This document shows, one piece after another, positions 16,959 to 25,355 of a DNA stretch of 44,286 nucleotides. The notes below the pieces were generated by a model. It saw only the letters and a list, made by a program, of their open reading frames with translations, was not told the origin of the DNA and did not search any database. The DNA comes from CAXTTV01 sp964247295. Lineage in GTDB: Bacteria > Chloroflexota > Ktedonobacteria > Ktedonobacterales > Ktedonobacteraceae. The stretch covers positions 1 through 44,286 of the forward strand of contig CAXTTV010000017.1 in the NCBI GenBank assembly GCA_964247295.1, given 5' to 3'. The translations under genes and the position numbers were made by a program. Each line of letters begins with the position of its first letter. The stretch's first letter is position 1.

Positions 16959-18410
16959 CTACAATTCCCGGTCCGTTTTCTTTAGCTTGACCAGAGGATT
17001 TTTCCCATGTTTGGCGATATAAAATCTTGTGTCAAACTTACGTTTCACGCCATCGGCAGACATATAGCGGATCATGCCAAAAATTGGGCGCTCCTTCCAT
17101 GGTCGATCATGCCGTCCACCGATCGCCCAGCTAATGCCTGTATAGCCGTTCGCATCTCGCCCGTCCAGTTCATATTTATCATTAAGGTAAACCGTGGTAT
17201 CAAAGGCCTCCGCCGGCGTCTCACTCCACTCCAAAATCTTCTTGCCCCAGTACATCCGCATATAGCCGTGCATTCTTCCAGTGACCGTCATCTCGTTTTG
17301 AGCGGCGTTCCAGAGCTCATCATGCGTTCTGGCCTCTTCCAGTTCCTGACGACTATAGACCCACTGTCGGGGATCGTTCTGGTGCTTTTGAAGTGTTTTC
17401 TTACCCCAATCAGGGCAGCCCTCCAGGGTATCATAGTGCGGATTATAATACGCGAAATTGATTGCCAGTTCGCGTCGAATAATCAACTCCTCCAGGTATG
17501 CCGCTTTCCCCCCACTGATATCGATATGCTTACTTCCCTGCTCCTCAGGTTGATACTGTTCCACGTCCCAGGCCAGTTGCTGGGCCGAGATCTGCCCAAA
17601 GTGCAGGTATGCCGAAAGCTCACTAGTTCCCACCTGCTCCGGATTATTGCGCTGTTCGTTATACGCCTGCAAACGCTCATGTAGCAGCCGCTGGGCTGCT
17701 TTCTGTCCGGCTTCATAGCCGCCCTCAGCCTCAGGAGAAGGTTCGACACTACGATCAATCTTTAATGTCTCAAGATAACGTAGGGGGTGTTCCGTCTCTC
17801 CTGGATCAACAGGAGCCTTATGCTGGGTATGCTTTACTTGTAGATCGTGGACAGGCTGCAAAAATGTGGGAAGGAGGCGCTGAAGCTTTGGGCGGATCGT
17901 CCGGGCCGCGAACTCTTCATGAGGGATCAGGTGCATCGGGACCACCGTATCCGTATCAACGCAAAGAAAGGGAATCTGAAGTCGCTGCTTGAGATCATTT
18001 CTCCATTGTCGGGGAACCCGCAGTTCGCAGAAATCATTGACTACCGCCGCCGCCGCCAGTTCTTGAGCCAGCTTCGCCACCTCTTCGGCTGGTAGACCTC
18101 GACGGATCACGAAGGGGATACCTCGCGCGTTTAATTGCGCAGCCGCGACCGCCAATCCTTCCAAAAGAAATGTATAGTGGCGCAGATTGGCCTGGGGATA
18201 ATCCGCCACCACAAATGTCGCAATCACCGGCAGGTCAAGGGTATTGCCCAGCGCGATCGCTAGATTAAGTGCATGGTTATCGCGGCCTCGCTGAGCGCGC
18301 TGCATCCAATAAAGCACATACCGTGCATCCTCTGCTGTGGGGCCGGGTCGCCAGATCTGAACCCGTTGTGTATTCTGCTGACTCTGAACAAATTTCTCTA
18401 TATCAAGCAC
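16959..18410 (-). CDS. Class II deoxyribodipyrimidine photolyase (CPD photolyase)
   Basis: A 483-residue flavoprotein that repairs UV-induced cyclobutane pyrimidine dimers using light. The class II signature is clear: an N-terminal ARYVLYWMQRAQR segment, then in the FAD-binding half MYWGKKILEW, LNDKYELDGRDANGY and IGGRHDRPWKERPIFG. Length matches the class (about 450-500). The longest frame opens at GTG 18410; GGAAG lies directly before it, so the start is not certain, but there is no good alternative before the conserved core. Many class II photolyases bind the deazaflavin 8-HDF as antenna, and a luciferase-like oxidoreductase of a deazaflavin-using family is encoded upstream on the same strand. 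Confidence 0.92.
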   Translation of the reverse strand: MLDIEKFVQSQQNTQRVQIWRPGPTAEDARYVLYWMQRAQRGRDNHALNLAIALGNTLDLPVIATFVVADYPQANLRHYTFLLEGLAVAAAQLNARGIPFVIRRGLPAEEVAKLAQELAAAAVVNDFCELRVPRQWRNDLKQRLQIPFLCVDTDTVVPMHLIPHEEFAARTIRPKLQRLLPTFLQPVHDLQVKHTQHKAPVDPGETEHPLRYLETLKIDRSVEPSPEAEGGYEAGQKAAQRLLHERLQAYNEQRNNPEQVGTSELSAYLHFGQISAQQLAWDVEQYQPEEQGSKHIDISGGKAAYLEELIIRRELAINFAYYNPHYDTLEGCPDWGKKTLQKHQNDPRQWVYSRQELEEARTHDELWNAAQNEMTVTGRMHGYMRMYWGKKILEWSETPAEAFDTTVYLNDKYELDGRDANGYTGISWAIGGRHDRPWKERPIFGMIRYMSADGVKRKFDTRFYIAKHGKNPLVKLKKTDREL

Positions 18411-19001
18411 CTTCCAACCGCTCCTATCTCTATGGGAATACTTGCCGAATGAGGATAGTGCTGCGCACTTTCTAATAAGGACGCTCAGACTCTGGTTTTC
18501 AGGTCTTGTGAAGCAGCGTGTAGGATGGGGGCGAACGGTACAAAGGATAAAAAAAAGAGAACGACACCTAGATGCCGTCCTCTTTTTGCGGGGGGAAGAT
18601 GAAGGTAGTTTGCCGGTGAACGATTCCGGTTGTCGTCTGGATCAGATTCAACAGACGATCCTCCATCCTGCTCAACAATCTCAGAACCCGGAGCCTGGCT
18701 CAACAGGTTGATCTTGGAACAGATGTGATAGAGTTTACTGGCACCCGCCGACCTCGTTCACCACACCCATATTGTACGCTTTGCTCCTTTCTTTTTACTT
18801 GTGTGTGAATTCATTCGCACTCTGTTACCTGAAGCCCGCCTGCAAACGTTCCGAAGCCACTTTAAAAAGAGAAAAAAGATTTTTTTGTAACCCTCCTAGA
18901 TAAGATTTCTCAACCGAAATTACATAAGACTCTTTAAAAAAAACACTGGCCTTTATGGACACTGGATCGGATTCTCAGACGGAAATCTGTACCCATCAAT
19001 T
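18411..19001. other. Long intergenic region with hairpins and a short minus-strand peptide frame
   Basis: A 591-bp region upstream of the photolyase gene. It contains a cluster of inverted repeats and a T-tract hairpin (18552-18720, listed separately). It also holds a minus-strand frame of 11 codons at 18735-18770 (MGVVNEVGGCQ) whose nearest Shine-Dalgarno lies 13 nt before its ATG. The 18780-19001 part is AT-rich and shows nothing else recognisable. Confidence 0.4.
18552..18720 (-). ncRNA. Candidate structured RNA or leader upstream of the photolyase gene
   Basis: On the minus strand this stretch has several short hairpins: CCTG...CAGG near 18695-18710, an 8-bp stem GATCGTCTG/CAGACGAC around 18632-18662, and a final stem AAAAAGAG / CTCTTTTT (18552-18559 with 18580-18587) followed by a T-run. 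Together they look like a small RNA or an attenuated leader ending about 140 bp before the photolyase gene. It matches no RNA family I recognise. Confidence 0.25.
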
Positions 19002-19904
19002 CTAACAACGCAGTTGGTTAAAGAAGTCGAGCTGTTGCTCAATGGGGATCTCATTCTGGCTGAGATCGAAAATAACATGCGAAGCCCCTAGCTCCTCAAT
19101 TTGCGCCATATCATCACAGATCTTTTCCACTGAACCAACAAGAGGTTGGTCCGTTTCACCTCGCCAGTATGCTGAAGAATCTATTACTCGAATAAAGACC
19201 TGGAGTTTGCCAAGATCTCGACCAGCTTCGCGAGCGGCTGTATAGAAATCATCAATGATCTGTTTTAAGTAAGGTAAAGGGAAATTGCCTGGATTAATGC
19301 CATCGGCGATACGAGCGGCTCGAGCGTAGGCGGCGGGAGCAAACGAACCCAGAATAATTGGAATTCCACCGGGCTGCACAGGCTTCGGGCCGATCTGGGA
19401 CTCTGGAATAGTATAAAAGCGGCCTGAGAAGCGTACTGGATCAGGTCCCCAGATCGCGTGCATCACCTGTATATACTCCTCAAAGCCACTTCCACGCCGT
19501 TTCATTGGGACATTCACAGCTTTAAATTCATCCTCCATCCACCCTTGACCCAGACCAGCGATCACTCGTCCGTTGCTTAACTGATCCAGAGTCGCGAAAC
19601 GACGAGCCAGAATAAGCGGAGGATGAAGAAGAGCATTGATCACGCTTGTTCCTAGTTTAATGCGCTCCGTTCTGGCAGCTACGTATGCCAGTGTTTCCAG
19701 AGGATCATAGGTAGAGCTATAAAGCTCTGGCTGCATGGTGGGCGCTCCCCCTATCGCGCCTACAACCGGACGAAGCGGCCTCAGCAAGTGCTCATATACC
19801 CACACAGAGTCATAACCTAGTCGCTCCGCCTCCTGAGCAACCCGCACAATCGCTTGAGGTGAGGCAAGCTTTCCCGAATTTGGTAACCCGATTCCAATCT
19901 TCAT
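19002..19904 (-). CDS. LLM-class (luciferase-like, probably F420-dependent) oxidoreductase
   Basis: A 300-residue TIM-barrel flavin/F420 oxidoreductase of the luciferase-like monooxygenase class. Diagnostic stretches are KIGIGLPNSG at the N-terminus, LGYDSVWVYEH, RTERIKLGTSV, LDQLSNGRVIAGLGQGW and IPIILGS. The layout is typical of F420-dependent members from Actinobacteria and Chloroflexota, so F420 is the likely cofactor, though FMN cannot be excluded. The start chosen is ATG 19904, with AAAGGA 9 nt upstream; a TTG at 19913 would overlap that site. The substrate is unknown. The gene stands alone, about 590 bp from the photolyase gene. Confidence 0.87.
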   Translation of the reverse strand: MKIGIGLPNSGKLASPQAIVRVAQEAERLGYDSVWVYEHLLRPLRPVVGAIGGAPTMQPELYSSTYDPLETLAYVAARTERIKLGTSVINALLHPPLILARRFATLDQLSNGRVIAGLGQGWMEDEFKAVNVPMKRRGSGFEEYIQVMHAIWGPDPVRFSGRFYTIPESQIGPKPVQPGGIPIILGSFAPAAYARAARIADGINPGNFPLPYLKQIIDDFYTAAREAGRDLGKLQVFIRVIDSSAYWRGETDQPLVGSVEKICDDMAQIEELGASHVIFDLSQNEIPIEQQLDFFNQLRC

Positions 19905-19996
19905 ATATTTCAATCCTTTGAATAACGAAAAAGCACGTAAGCCAGTGCTATTACATAAATGTGTCCATTATATCATCTGGAATAAGTGTAAAAAGT

Positions 19997-20006
19997 NNNN
20001 NNNNNN
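19997..20006. other. Assembly gap (10 N)
   Basis: Ten unknown bases in the intergenic region before the zinc-ribbon gene. The true length is not known. A 9-G run (20046-20054) lies close by and may have hampered assembly. Confidence 0.95.
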
Positions 20007-20185
20007 GATCTAGAAAAGATAGAGCTCTTTTACTCAAAAGTGGAAGGGGGGGGGAAGATGTAGATTATCTTATCTCTATCTGGAGTATAATCGTGTGGAA
20101 TGCTGAAATATGAGGGAGGAACCGGGAATAGGGGAGAGCGATCTCGTGTTTTTGTACGTAGAGTATCTATTTTGGAGAAAAAATA

Positions 20186-20353
20186 ATGAAAGCAGTTAAA
20201 ACCCATGTGGGGCGCTGTGATAGCTGTGGAGAGCCTGCGGCTTACGCCCAGCTACTCTCCGGAGGCCGGACCTTCCGCTTCTGTGAGCAGCATGTACCTC
20301 CGCTTATCAAAAAACAGGCTGATGCGACCGCCGCTAAAGAGGCCAATAAGTAA
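20186..20353 (+). CDS. Small zinc-ribbon protein (CxxC...CxxH), 55 residues
   Basis: A 55-residue frame with ATG 20186, a GGAG Shine-Dalgarno nine bases upstream and a strong terminator directly after. The protein has a single treble-clef or ribbon-like metal site: C-D-S-C-G near residue 11 and F-C-E-Q-H near residue 33, so the likely ligands are three Cys and one His. The C-terminal 17 residues are charged and alanine-rich (KKQADATAAKEANK). A TATAAT at 20086-20091 could be its -10 box. Function is unknown; such small ribbons often bind nucleic acid or a protein partner. The Shine-Dalgarno, terminator and metal motif together argue that it is a real gene. Confidence 0.8.
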   Translation: MKAVKTHVGRCDSCGEPAAYAQLLSGGRTFRFCEQHVPPLIKKQADATAAKEANK

Positions 20354-20359
20354 ATCTAC

Positions 20360-20386
20360 CCCTCAGATCTCTTCTGAGGGTTTTTT
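20360..20386 (+). terminator. Terminator of the zinc-ribbon gene
   Basis: A perfect 8-bp stem CCCTCAGA / TCTGAGGG (20360-20367 with 20373-20380), a 5-nt loop and six T. The T-run abuts the stop codon of the convergent histidine kinase gene. Confidence 0.9.
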
Positions 20387-23373
20387 CATGCTGGGATCGG
20401 TAGTTTCACACAGAAGGTAGAGCCTTCTCCATTGATGCCGGTACTCTCGACCCAGATCTTTCCACCCATTGCCTCTACCAACCGTCGGGAAATGTAGAGA
20501 CCCAACCCCGAGCCGCGTACGGGACTATTGATATCTCGATCCAGTCGGACAAAGCGCTGGAAAAGCTGCTCCTGTTCCTCTGGTGGAATGCCCCGCCCAC
20601 GATCCTCGATACAGAGAACGATTGCCGAGTCTCGTGAACCTTGACGCTCGTTGAGGTGTTGACAACGAATAACGATAGCTGTTTCAGCAGGAGAATATTT
20701 CAGGGCATTCACAGTAACATTACGGATCACCTGCCGCAGTTTGGAAAGATCGGTACAGACATAGAGATCCTCAGGAATATCGACGGAGATCTGGCGTTTC
20801 TCTTGAGAGATTTGGAGCTCAAATAACGCAAGCACATGTTGAACTACAGCTCGAAGGTTAATTTTTTCGCGTTGAGTCGGGCGCAATCCTTCCTCGATCT
20901 CCAGACGGCTGGCATCCATAATATTGCTGAGGAGCAGTACCAATTCATCGCAGCCACGCTGGGCCTTAAGAAGAAAATCCTGTTGACGATCAAAAGGCAG
21001 CGTCTTATTGTAATTGACCAACAGCTCTAGATATCCTTGGACTGAGGTTAGTGGTGTGCGTAATTCGTGAGAAGCGGTCACCATAAATTGATCCTTCATC
21101 TGATCCAATTTTTGAAGTTGCTGATGGGCCAGACGCAGTTGTCTATAGAGATGGGCATTGGTAAAAGCTACTGAGGCTTGCTCCGCGAAATCCTGTACTT
21201 GAGAAAGGTTAAGAGGCGTAAAGGGGCGGCACTCATAATACGAGGTATTTGTTGAGCGCGTAAGTAGGAGCAAGCCGACCGGTTCACCACTTGTAAAGAG
21301 CGGTGCCAGAACGGCAGAATAGATCTCCTTACGCTTAAGGATCGTTTCAAGCGAAGGATAGTTTTCTCGGCACCCCGCTTTTTCCGTGGGACAGTTTTCA
21401 TCGTTACGTGAGCATAGGGAAGAGGACCAGAGGCGCGAGGGCGTTTTTAGAGAGACTTGCAGGAGGACCGGTTGGAGCGAATAAAGCACCTGCCCGGCCT
21501 GCTCGTATCTACAGATTTCGCCCCAGGAATGTTCTGTACACGCGGTAAGCTGGTTGTTTCCAACGATCGCGATCGGCTTAAGGTTTTGTTTTTCATCAGG
21601 GACGTATAGAACGGCATCATCAGCTCGAAAGGCCGTCACAGCCTCCTTGCAGATAAGTTCTTGAATTTCAGCGGTCTCCGCGACCGCCGCATTTAATCGG
21701 GTCGCGATGTTCGCGAGTGATTTTCCAAACTGCTCATGTTCCTGAACCTCACGGTAGAGGCGAGCATGCTCAATTGCCGTCGTTGCCTGTTCCGCGAAAG
21801 AGCGAGCCAGCAGTTTATCGGTTGGAGAGATCTTCCTCTCCTTTTGTCCCAGCATCAGACAGCCAAGTGAGCGTCCCTCTTTATAGATCAGTGGTAGGTT
21901 AAGTAGGGTCGAGATCTGTTGTAGTTCATCCCATTCCTGGATTTCTGAGGGAAGCTGTTGCTTTTGAGAGGGCAGAGAGAGCTGGAGCAGGCTCTCACGT
22001 GTGAAGAGGGACTCGTACGTTTCCATAAACCCGATCACGTTATGGGTCTGGATCTGCTCATGGGTTGCGCTAATCTCCTGGATCGAGATCGGCTCGTCCG
22101 CCTGTGTGATCACCTCTTCTTGAAAAAGTAGAAGCGCGGTATCAAACTTCAGCTCTTTCACTGCTACGCCAGCAATCCATTCCAGGAGCAGATCCAGATC
22201 CAGTGTACTGTTAAGCTGAACCGTCAGCAAACGTAGATTTTCCGCCTCTTGACGGCGTTCCTCACGCTCCCTGAGCAGGATCTCCCCCTCATGCAACACA
22301 AATAAATGGCGGATCACGAGCAAAAAAGTAATCCCCAGAGTCAACCCATCCAACAGAGGTGTGAGTAAGCTGTGGGTGATATGGCTATAGATCACGAGGG
22401 ATACAATAATCAGGAAAGGGACATAGGGAAGATAAAACCAGATCCGGCTTTGAAGCGTCTGAGCGCGTCCGCGCAACTCAAAAATCGGTGAATTTGTATG
22501 ATCCAAATCGTTAATAGTTGAAAGCTGATACTCGTGATGGACCAATCCTTGATAGTGATAGAAAGCGGCAATTCCAATCAGCAAGGTGCTAAGAAACCAG
22601 AATGGATAGATTGCGGTGTTGCCGATTGTCGAAATTCTCTGAGCTTCCAGATACATATAGGTAGCGTTAGACCAGAGTTGTGTTAAAATGCTGCCCCCGA
22701 GCAGGATCAGGGGTGAGAATACGATTTTTTTACGATAACGGTAGCAAAGGAACAAAAAAGCAAAGGCCACCAGAATATCTGTAAAGGGATAATTCAGCGT
22801 GATTACTGCTGAGGTAAAGCTCATACCGGAGGCCTGACGAGAGAGAAAAGCCGGTCCCAGTAGAAAAAACCAGCTTAGCCCCAACACGCAGAGTGTCGTA
22901 ACCAGAGCATCGATCACGTTTTGGAGGCGGAGCCCACCTCTTCCTGAGCTAATAGGGAGAACAAAAAGGGCCGCGAAGAGCATATAGTGGAAGGTTCCAA
23001 AGCCGATCTTCGCTGGCGTAATCACATCAGGCCCGATCCCCTGCAATATTTCCAGCATATAACCCAGTATACTCAAAGCATTAATTATTAAAGCTAAAGT
23101 CATTAAAGCCCAGCTCAGTGAGTAACGTTTATTGGCCGGCATCGAATTTTTTAATGCTTGGGCACTGACCCCACCTGTACAGATAGCCGCGAACAGAGAG
23201 CAACAGATGTCCATAATTGTTGAGGAAATGAGCAATGTATGTTTGTCTGTCGGCCCAATGAGAAGGCTCCCGATGCTGACCAGCAACAGAATCAGCGCGC
23301 CACCAGTGAACAGGCTGGTTATGCGCGTCAGTCTGGAAAGATAAAACGCAAGTAGTTTGCGGCTGGGCAACAT
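20386..23373 (-). CDS. Membrane GAF-domain sensor histidine kinase
   Basis: A 995-residue hybrid-free sensor kinase. About eight hydrophobic helices occupy residues 10-340, followed by a short coiled region, two GAF-like domains (about 380-560 and 570-745) and a HisKA-HATPase core. The phospho-acceptor is His769 in ASHELRTPLTS. The N box is RNVTVNALKYSP, the G1 box EDRGRGIPPEE and the G2 box GSGLGLYISRRLVE. The start is ATG 23373, because GGAGG sits five bases before it; GTG 23394 would add seven residues without a site. No response regulator is adjacent, so it is an orphan kinase. The second GAF domain has Cys-rich stretches (CSRNDENCPTEKAGC) that may be metal- or redox-responsive; this is conjecture. 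Confidence 0.88.
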   Translation of the reverse strand: MLPSRKLLAFYLSRLTRITSLFTGGALILLLVSIGSLLIGPTDKHTLLISSTIMDICCSLFAAICTGGVSAQALKNSMPANKRYSLSWALMTLALIINALSILGYMLEILQGIGPDVITPAKIGFGTFHYMLFAALFVLPISSGRGGLRLQNVIDALVTTLCVLGLSWFFLLGPAFLSRQASGMSFTSAVITLNYPFTDILVAFAFLFLCYRYRKKIVFSPLILLGGSILTQLWSNATYMYLEAQRISTIGNTAIYPFWFLSTLLIGIAAFYHYQGLVHHEYQLSTINDLDHTNSPIFELRGRAQTLQSRIWFYLPYVPFLIIVSLVIYSHITHSLLTPLLDGLTLGITFLLVIRHLFVLHEGEILLREREERRQEAENLRLLTVQLNSTLDLDLLLEWIAGVAVKELKFDTALLLFQEEVITQADEPISIQEISATHEQIQTHNVIGFMETYESLFTRESLLQLSLPSQKQQLPSEIQEWDELQQISTLLNLPLIYKEGRSLGCLMLGQKERKISPTDKLLARSFAEQATTAIEHARLYREVQEHEQFGKSLANIATRLNAAVAETAEIQELICKEAVTAFRADDAVLYVPDEKQNLKPIAIVGNNQLTACTEHSWGEICRYEQAGQVLYSLQPVLLQVSLKTPSRLWSSSLCSRNDENCPTEKAGCRENYPSLETILKRKEIYSAVLAPLFTSGEPVGLLLLTRSTNTSYYECRPFTPLNLSQVQDFAEQASVAFTNAHLYRQLRLAHQQLQKLDQMKDQFMVTASHELRTPLTSVQGYLELLVNYNKTLPFDRQQDFLLKAQRGCDELVLLLSNIMDASRLEIEEGLRPTQREKINLRAVVQHVLALFELQISQEKRQISVDIPEDLYVCTDLSKLRQVIRNVTVNALKYSPAETAIVIRCQHLNERQGSRDSAIVLCIEDRGRGIPPEEQEQLFQRFVRLDRDINSPVRGSGLGLYISRRLVEAMGGKIWVESTGINGEGSTFCVKLPIPA

Positions 23374-23531
23374 CGGACCCTCCGTGTGCCTCACAAAGGA
23401 AGCGAGGCGGTTATAGGTATTTCGCTGGCAGCAAATGGCACAGAGTATTTAAACAGTATGCCATACCTGTACATTTCCTGGAAGAGAAAGGATAAATATC
23501 AGATAACTTGGTAGTACATACATAAAAAGCC

Positions 23532-23573
23532 GGATAGCGCTAGCGAATAGGAGAACGCTATCCAGGATGCATT
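23532..23573 (-). terminator. Terminator of the sulfate-activation/heptose operon
   Basis: A perfect 8-bp stem GGATAGCG / CGCTATCC (23532-23539 with 23556-23563). Read on the minus strand it is followed by GGCTTTTTATG. It lies just past the last gene of the operon, the SIS protein. Confidence 0.65.
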
Positions 23574-23591
23574 ATAAACAGAAGGACAAAA

Positions 23592-24218
23592 TCAGGCAAT
23601 AGAGGAGAGTTTATTACCATCTCGTTGATTATCTTCGAGTAGAGAGAGGGCCTGAGCGCGTGAGCGCACAATCTCACGCATATGGCGAGTGATGATGTGG
23701 GCCAGGATCAGATGAGCATCTTCCTCCTGCTCAATGTTTTGACCGGGGGCCAGGATAAATGCATCGGCCAGGTCTTTAATGCGCCCGCCTTTGGCCCCCA
23801 GCAGTCCAATCGTCGAGGCCTGCATCTGTCTGGCGAAGAGGAGGGCATTAATAACATTCAAGGAATTACCGCTGGTACTGATACCGATCACAACATCACC
23901 GGGTTCCAGCATATTTGCCAATTGCTCCGAGAACGCATGCTCATAAGCTGTATCGTTGCTCCAGGCAGTAAGCAGAGGGACGTGATCGGTCAGAGAGATC
24001 GCCTTTAGACGGGGGACACCGGGCATAATCGTATTTTTTGAAAGGTCGAGCGCGAAATGCGAGGCAGTCGCCGCACTTCCACCGTTCCCCATAATAAAGA
24101 TACGATGACCCTCAATATAAGCCTGTTCAAGCAGATTCAGGACGCGACAAAGGTCTGGCATTGAGATTGACATAAGCATCTTCGAGATCTCGGTAAAATA
24201 ACTAGCGATCGGCTCCAC
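23592..24218 (-). CDS. SIS-domain phosphosugar isomerase (GmhA-like)
   Basis: A 208-residue SIS-domain protein of the phosphoheptose isomerase type: GNGGSAATASHFALDLSKN early on, GISTSGNSLNV in the phosphate-binding loop, and a C-terminal segment with EDAHLILAHII. GmhA converts sedoheptulose 7-phosphate to D-glycero-D-manno-heptose 7-phosphate. The start is GTG 24218, with GGGAG six bases upstream, inside the end of the kinase gene; the two genes overlap by 17 bp and are translationally coupled. GmhA followed by a heptose kinase is the classic pair of ADP/GDP-heptose synthesis. GmhB and the nucleotidyl transferase are absent from this window. Confidence 0.85.
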   Translation of the reverse strand: MEPIASYFTEISKMLMSISMPDLCRVLNLLEQAYIEGHRIFIMGNGGSAATASHFALDLSKNTIMPGVPRLKAISLTDHVPLLTAWSNDTAYEHAFSEQLANMLEPGDVVIGISTSGNSLNVINALLFARQMQASTIGLLGAKGGRIKDLADAFILAPGQNIEQEEDAHLILAHIITRHMREIVRSRAQALSLLEDNQRDGNKLSSIA

Positions 24219-25314
24219 TATGACTCCCTTCTATCAACACAGTCTGAGACGAGACGCCCACCTGGGCGGAAGGATCGGGATAGGGCTGGACCCAGCGAGG
24301 GTTGAAACGCACGGTATTCAAGAGGACAGTGGCTCCCTGTGGTTCAAAGTGGAAGCGCATGCGTTTAAGCCCCTGTTCCTCCAGCACCCGTGTGACCGTC
24401 GGCTGTTGAGGCTCGGGGCAGTAGAGCAAAAGAAAGCCGCCGCCCCCGGCCCCGGTGATCTTGCCGGCCAACGCGCCATGCTTGCGCGCCAAAGCGTAAT
24501 ATCCATCGATCGCGCCATTTGAAAGATTGGGAGCCAGCCGCCGCTTCTCCTGCCAGGAATAATCGAGCAGGCGGGCAAACTCTTCTAGCTCACCTTTCTC
24601 AAGGCAGAGGCGGACCTCCTGGGCCATCCCCTTAATCGCGTGCAGGGCTTGTAAAACGCTGGCTTCATGCTGTTCCGTCGCCGCGCGTTGATGCTTAAGG
24701 ATACTTGTGGACTCACGTGAGCTGCCCGTGAAAAACAGCAGCAGTCGCTGCTCCAACGTCTTTTTAGCATCTGGTGGCATCTGAAGGGGCTCAACTCGGA
24801 CGCCTTCACTGGTAAACGTAATCGTATTCAGACCGCCGAAGGCCGAGGCATATTGATCCTGCTTCCCAATCGGCATCCGCATCTTCTCAATCTCAATCAT
24901 TGAAGCCAGCTCCGCGAGTTCTTGACGGTTGAGAGGTTGTTCCAGGAGTGTTGAGAAGGCATGGATCAACGCTACCGCAGCCGAGCTTGAGGAACCCAGA
25001 CCTGTGCCGGGAGGCACCTCACTAGCAATAAACAGGTTGAGCCCACGACGAACCCCGAAGTGATGAAGAATCGCCTTAGGGAGAGCCAGATCTCCATTCC
25101 AGAAAAGATCTTCATAGGGAGAGTGATGAAACAAAGAACGATAGTCGGCAGAGATAACCTGAAGCTCTTCATCCTCTCCTGTAGAGATCGTTACATAGAA
25201 AAATTTATTGATCGCTGTGCTGACCACCATGCCGTCGTAGCGAGTGTAGTAGGCCGCGAGATCGGTGCCTCCGCCAGCCAGACTGATGCGCATCGGAGAT
25301 CGAGCAATAAACAT
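24202..25314 (-). CDS. GHMP-family sugar kinase (HddA-like, D-glycero-D-manno-heptose 7-phosphate kinase)
   Basis: A 370-residue GHMP kinase. It opens with the family's N-terminal signature ARSPMRISLAGGGTDLAAYY, has the ATP-binding loop PPGTGLGSSSSAAVALIHA near residue 105, and the C-terminal motif GKITGAGGGGFLLLYC. This pattern matches HddA-type kinases, which phosphorylate the anomeric position of heptose 7-phosphate in GDP-heptose synthesis; related L-fucose kinases share it. The start is ATG 25314, with AGGAG eight bases before it; GTG 25323 would sit on that site. The neighbour is a GmhA-like isomerase, which fits the heptose reading and makes fucose less likely. Confidence 0.85.
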   Translation of the reverse strand: MFIARSPMRISLAGGGTDLAAYYTRYDGMVVSTAINKFFYVTISTGEDEELQVISADYRSLFHHSPYEDLFWNGDLALPKAILHHFGVRRGLNLFIASEVPPGTGLGSSSSAAVALIHAFSTLLEQPLNRQELAELASMIEIEKMRMPIGKQDQYASAFGGLNTITFTSEGVRVEPLQMPPDAKKTLEQRLLLFFTGSSRESTSILKHQRAATEQHEASVLQALHAIKGMAQEVRLCLEKGELEEFARLLDYSWQEKRRLAPNLSNGAIDGYYALARKHGALAGKITGAGGGGFLLLYCPEPQQPTVTRVLEEQGLKRMRFHFEPQGATVLLNTVRFNPRWVQPYPDPSAQVGVSSQTVLIEGSHSGADR

Positions 25315-25355
25315 GGGCGGCACTCCTGTTCCCTCTTCTTGAATTTTCCCTTCTA

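Noticed and set aside
18485..18703. Minus-strand open frame of 72 codons upstream of the photolyase gene
   Set aside because: It starts at TTG without a ribosome site, has low-complexity composition and runs across the T-run hairpin. The hairpins are better explained as RNA structure.
18552..18720. tmRNA or signal recognition particle RNA
   Set aside because: No tag-peptide frame ending in alanines, no tRNA-like ends and no conserved SRP tetraloop motif were found.
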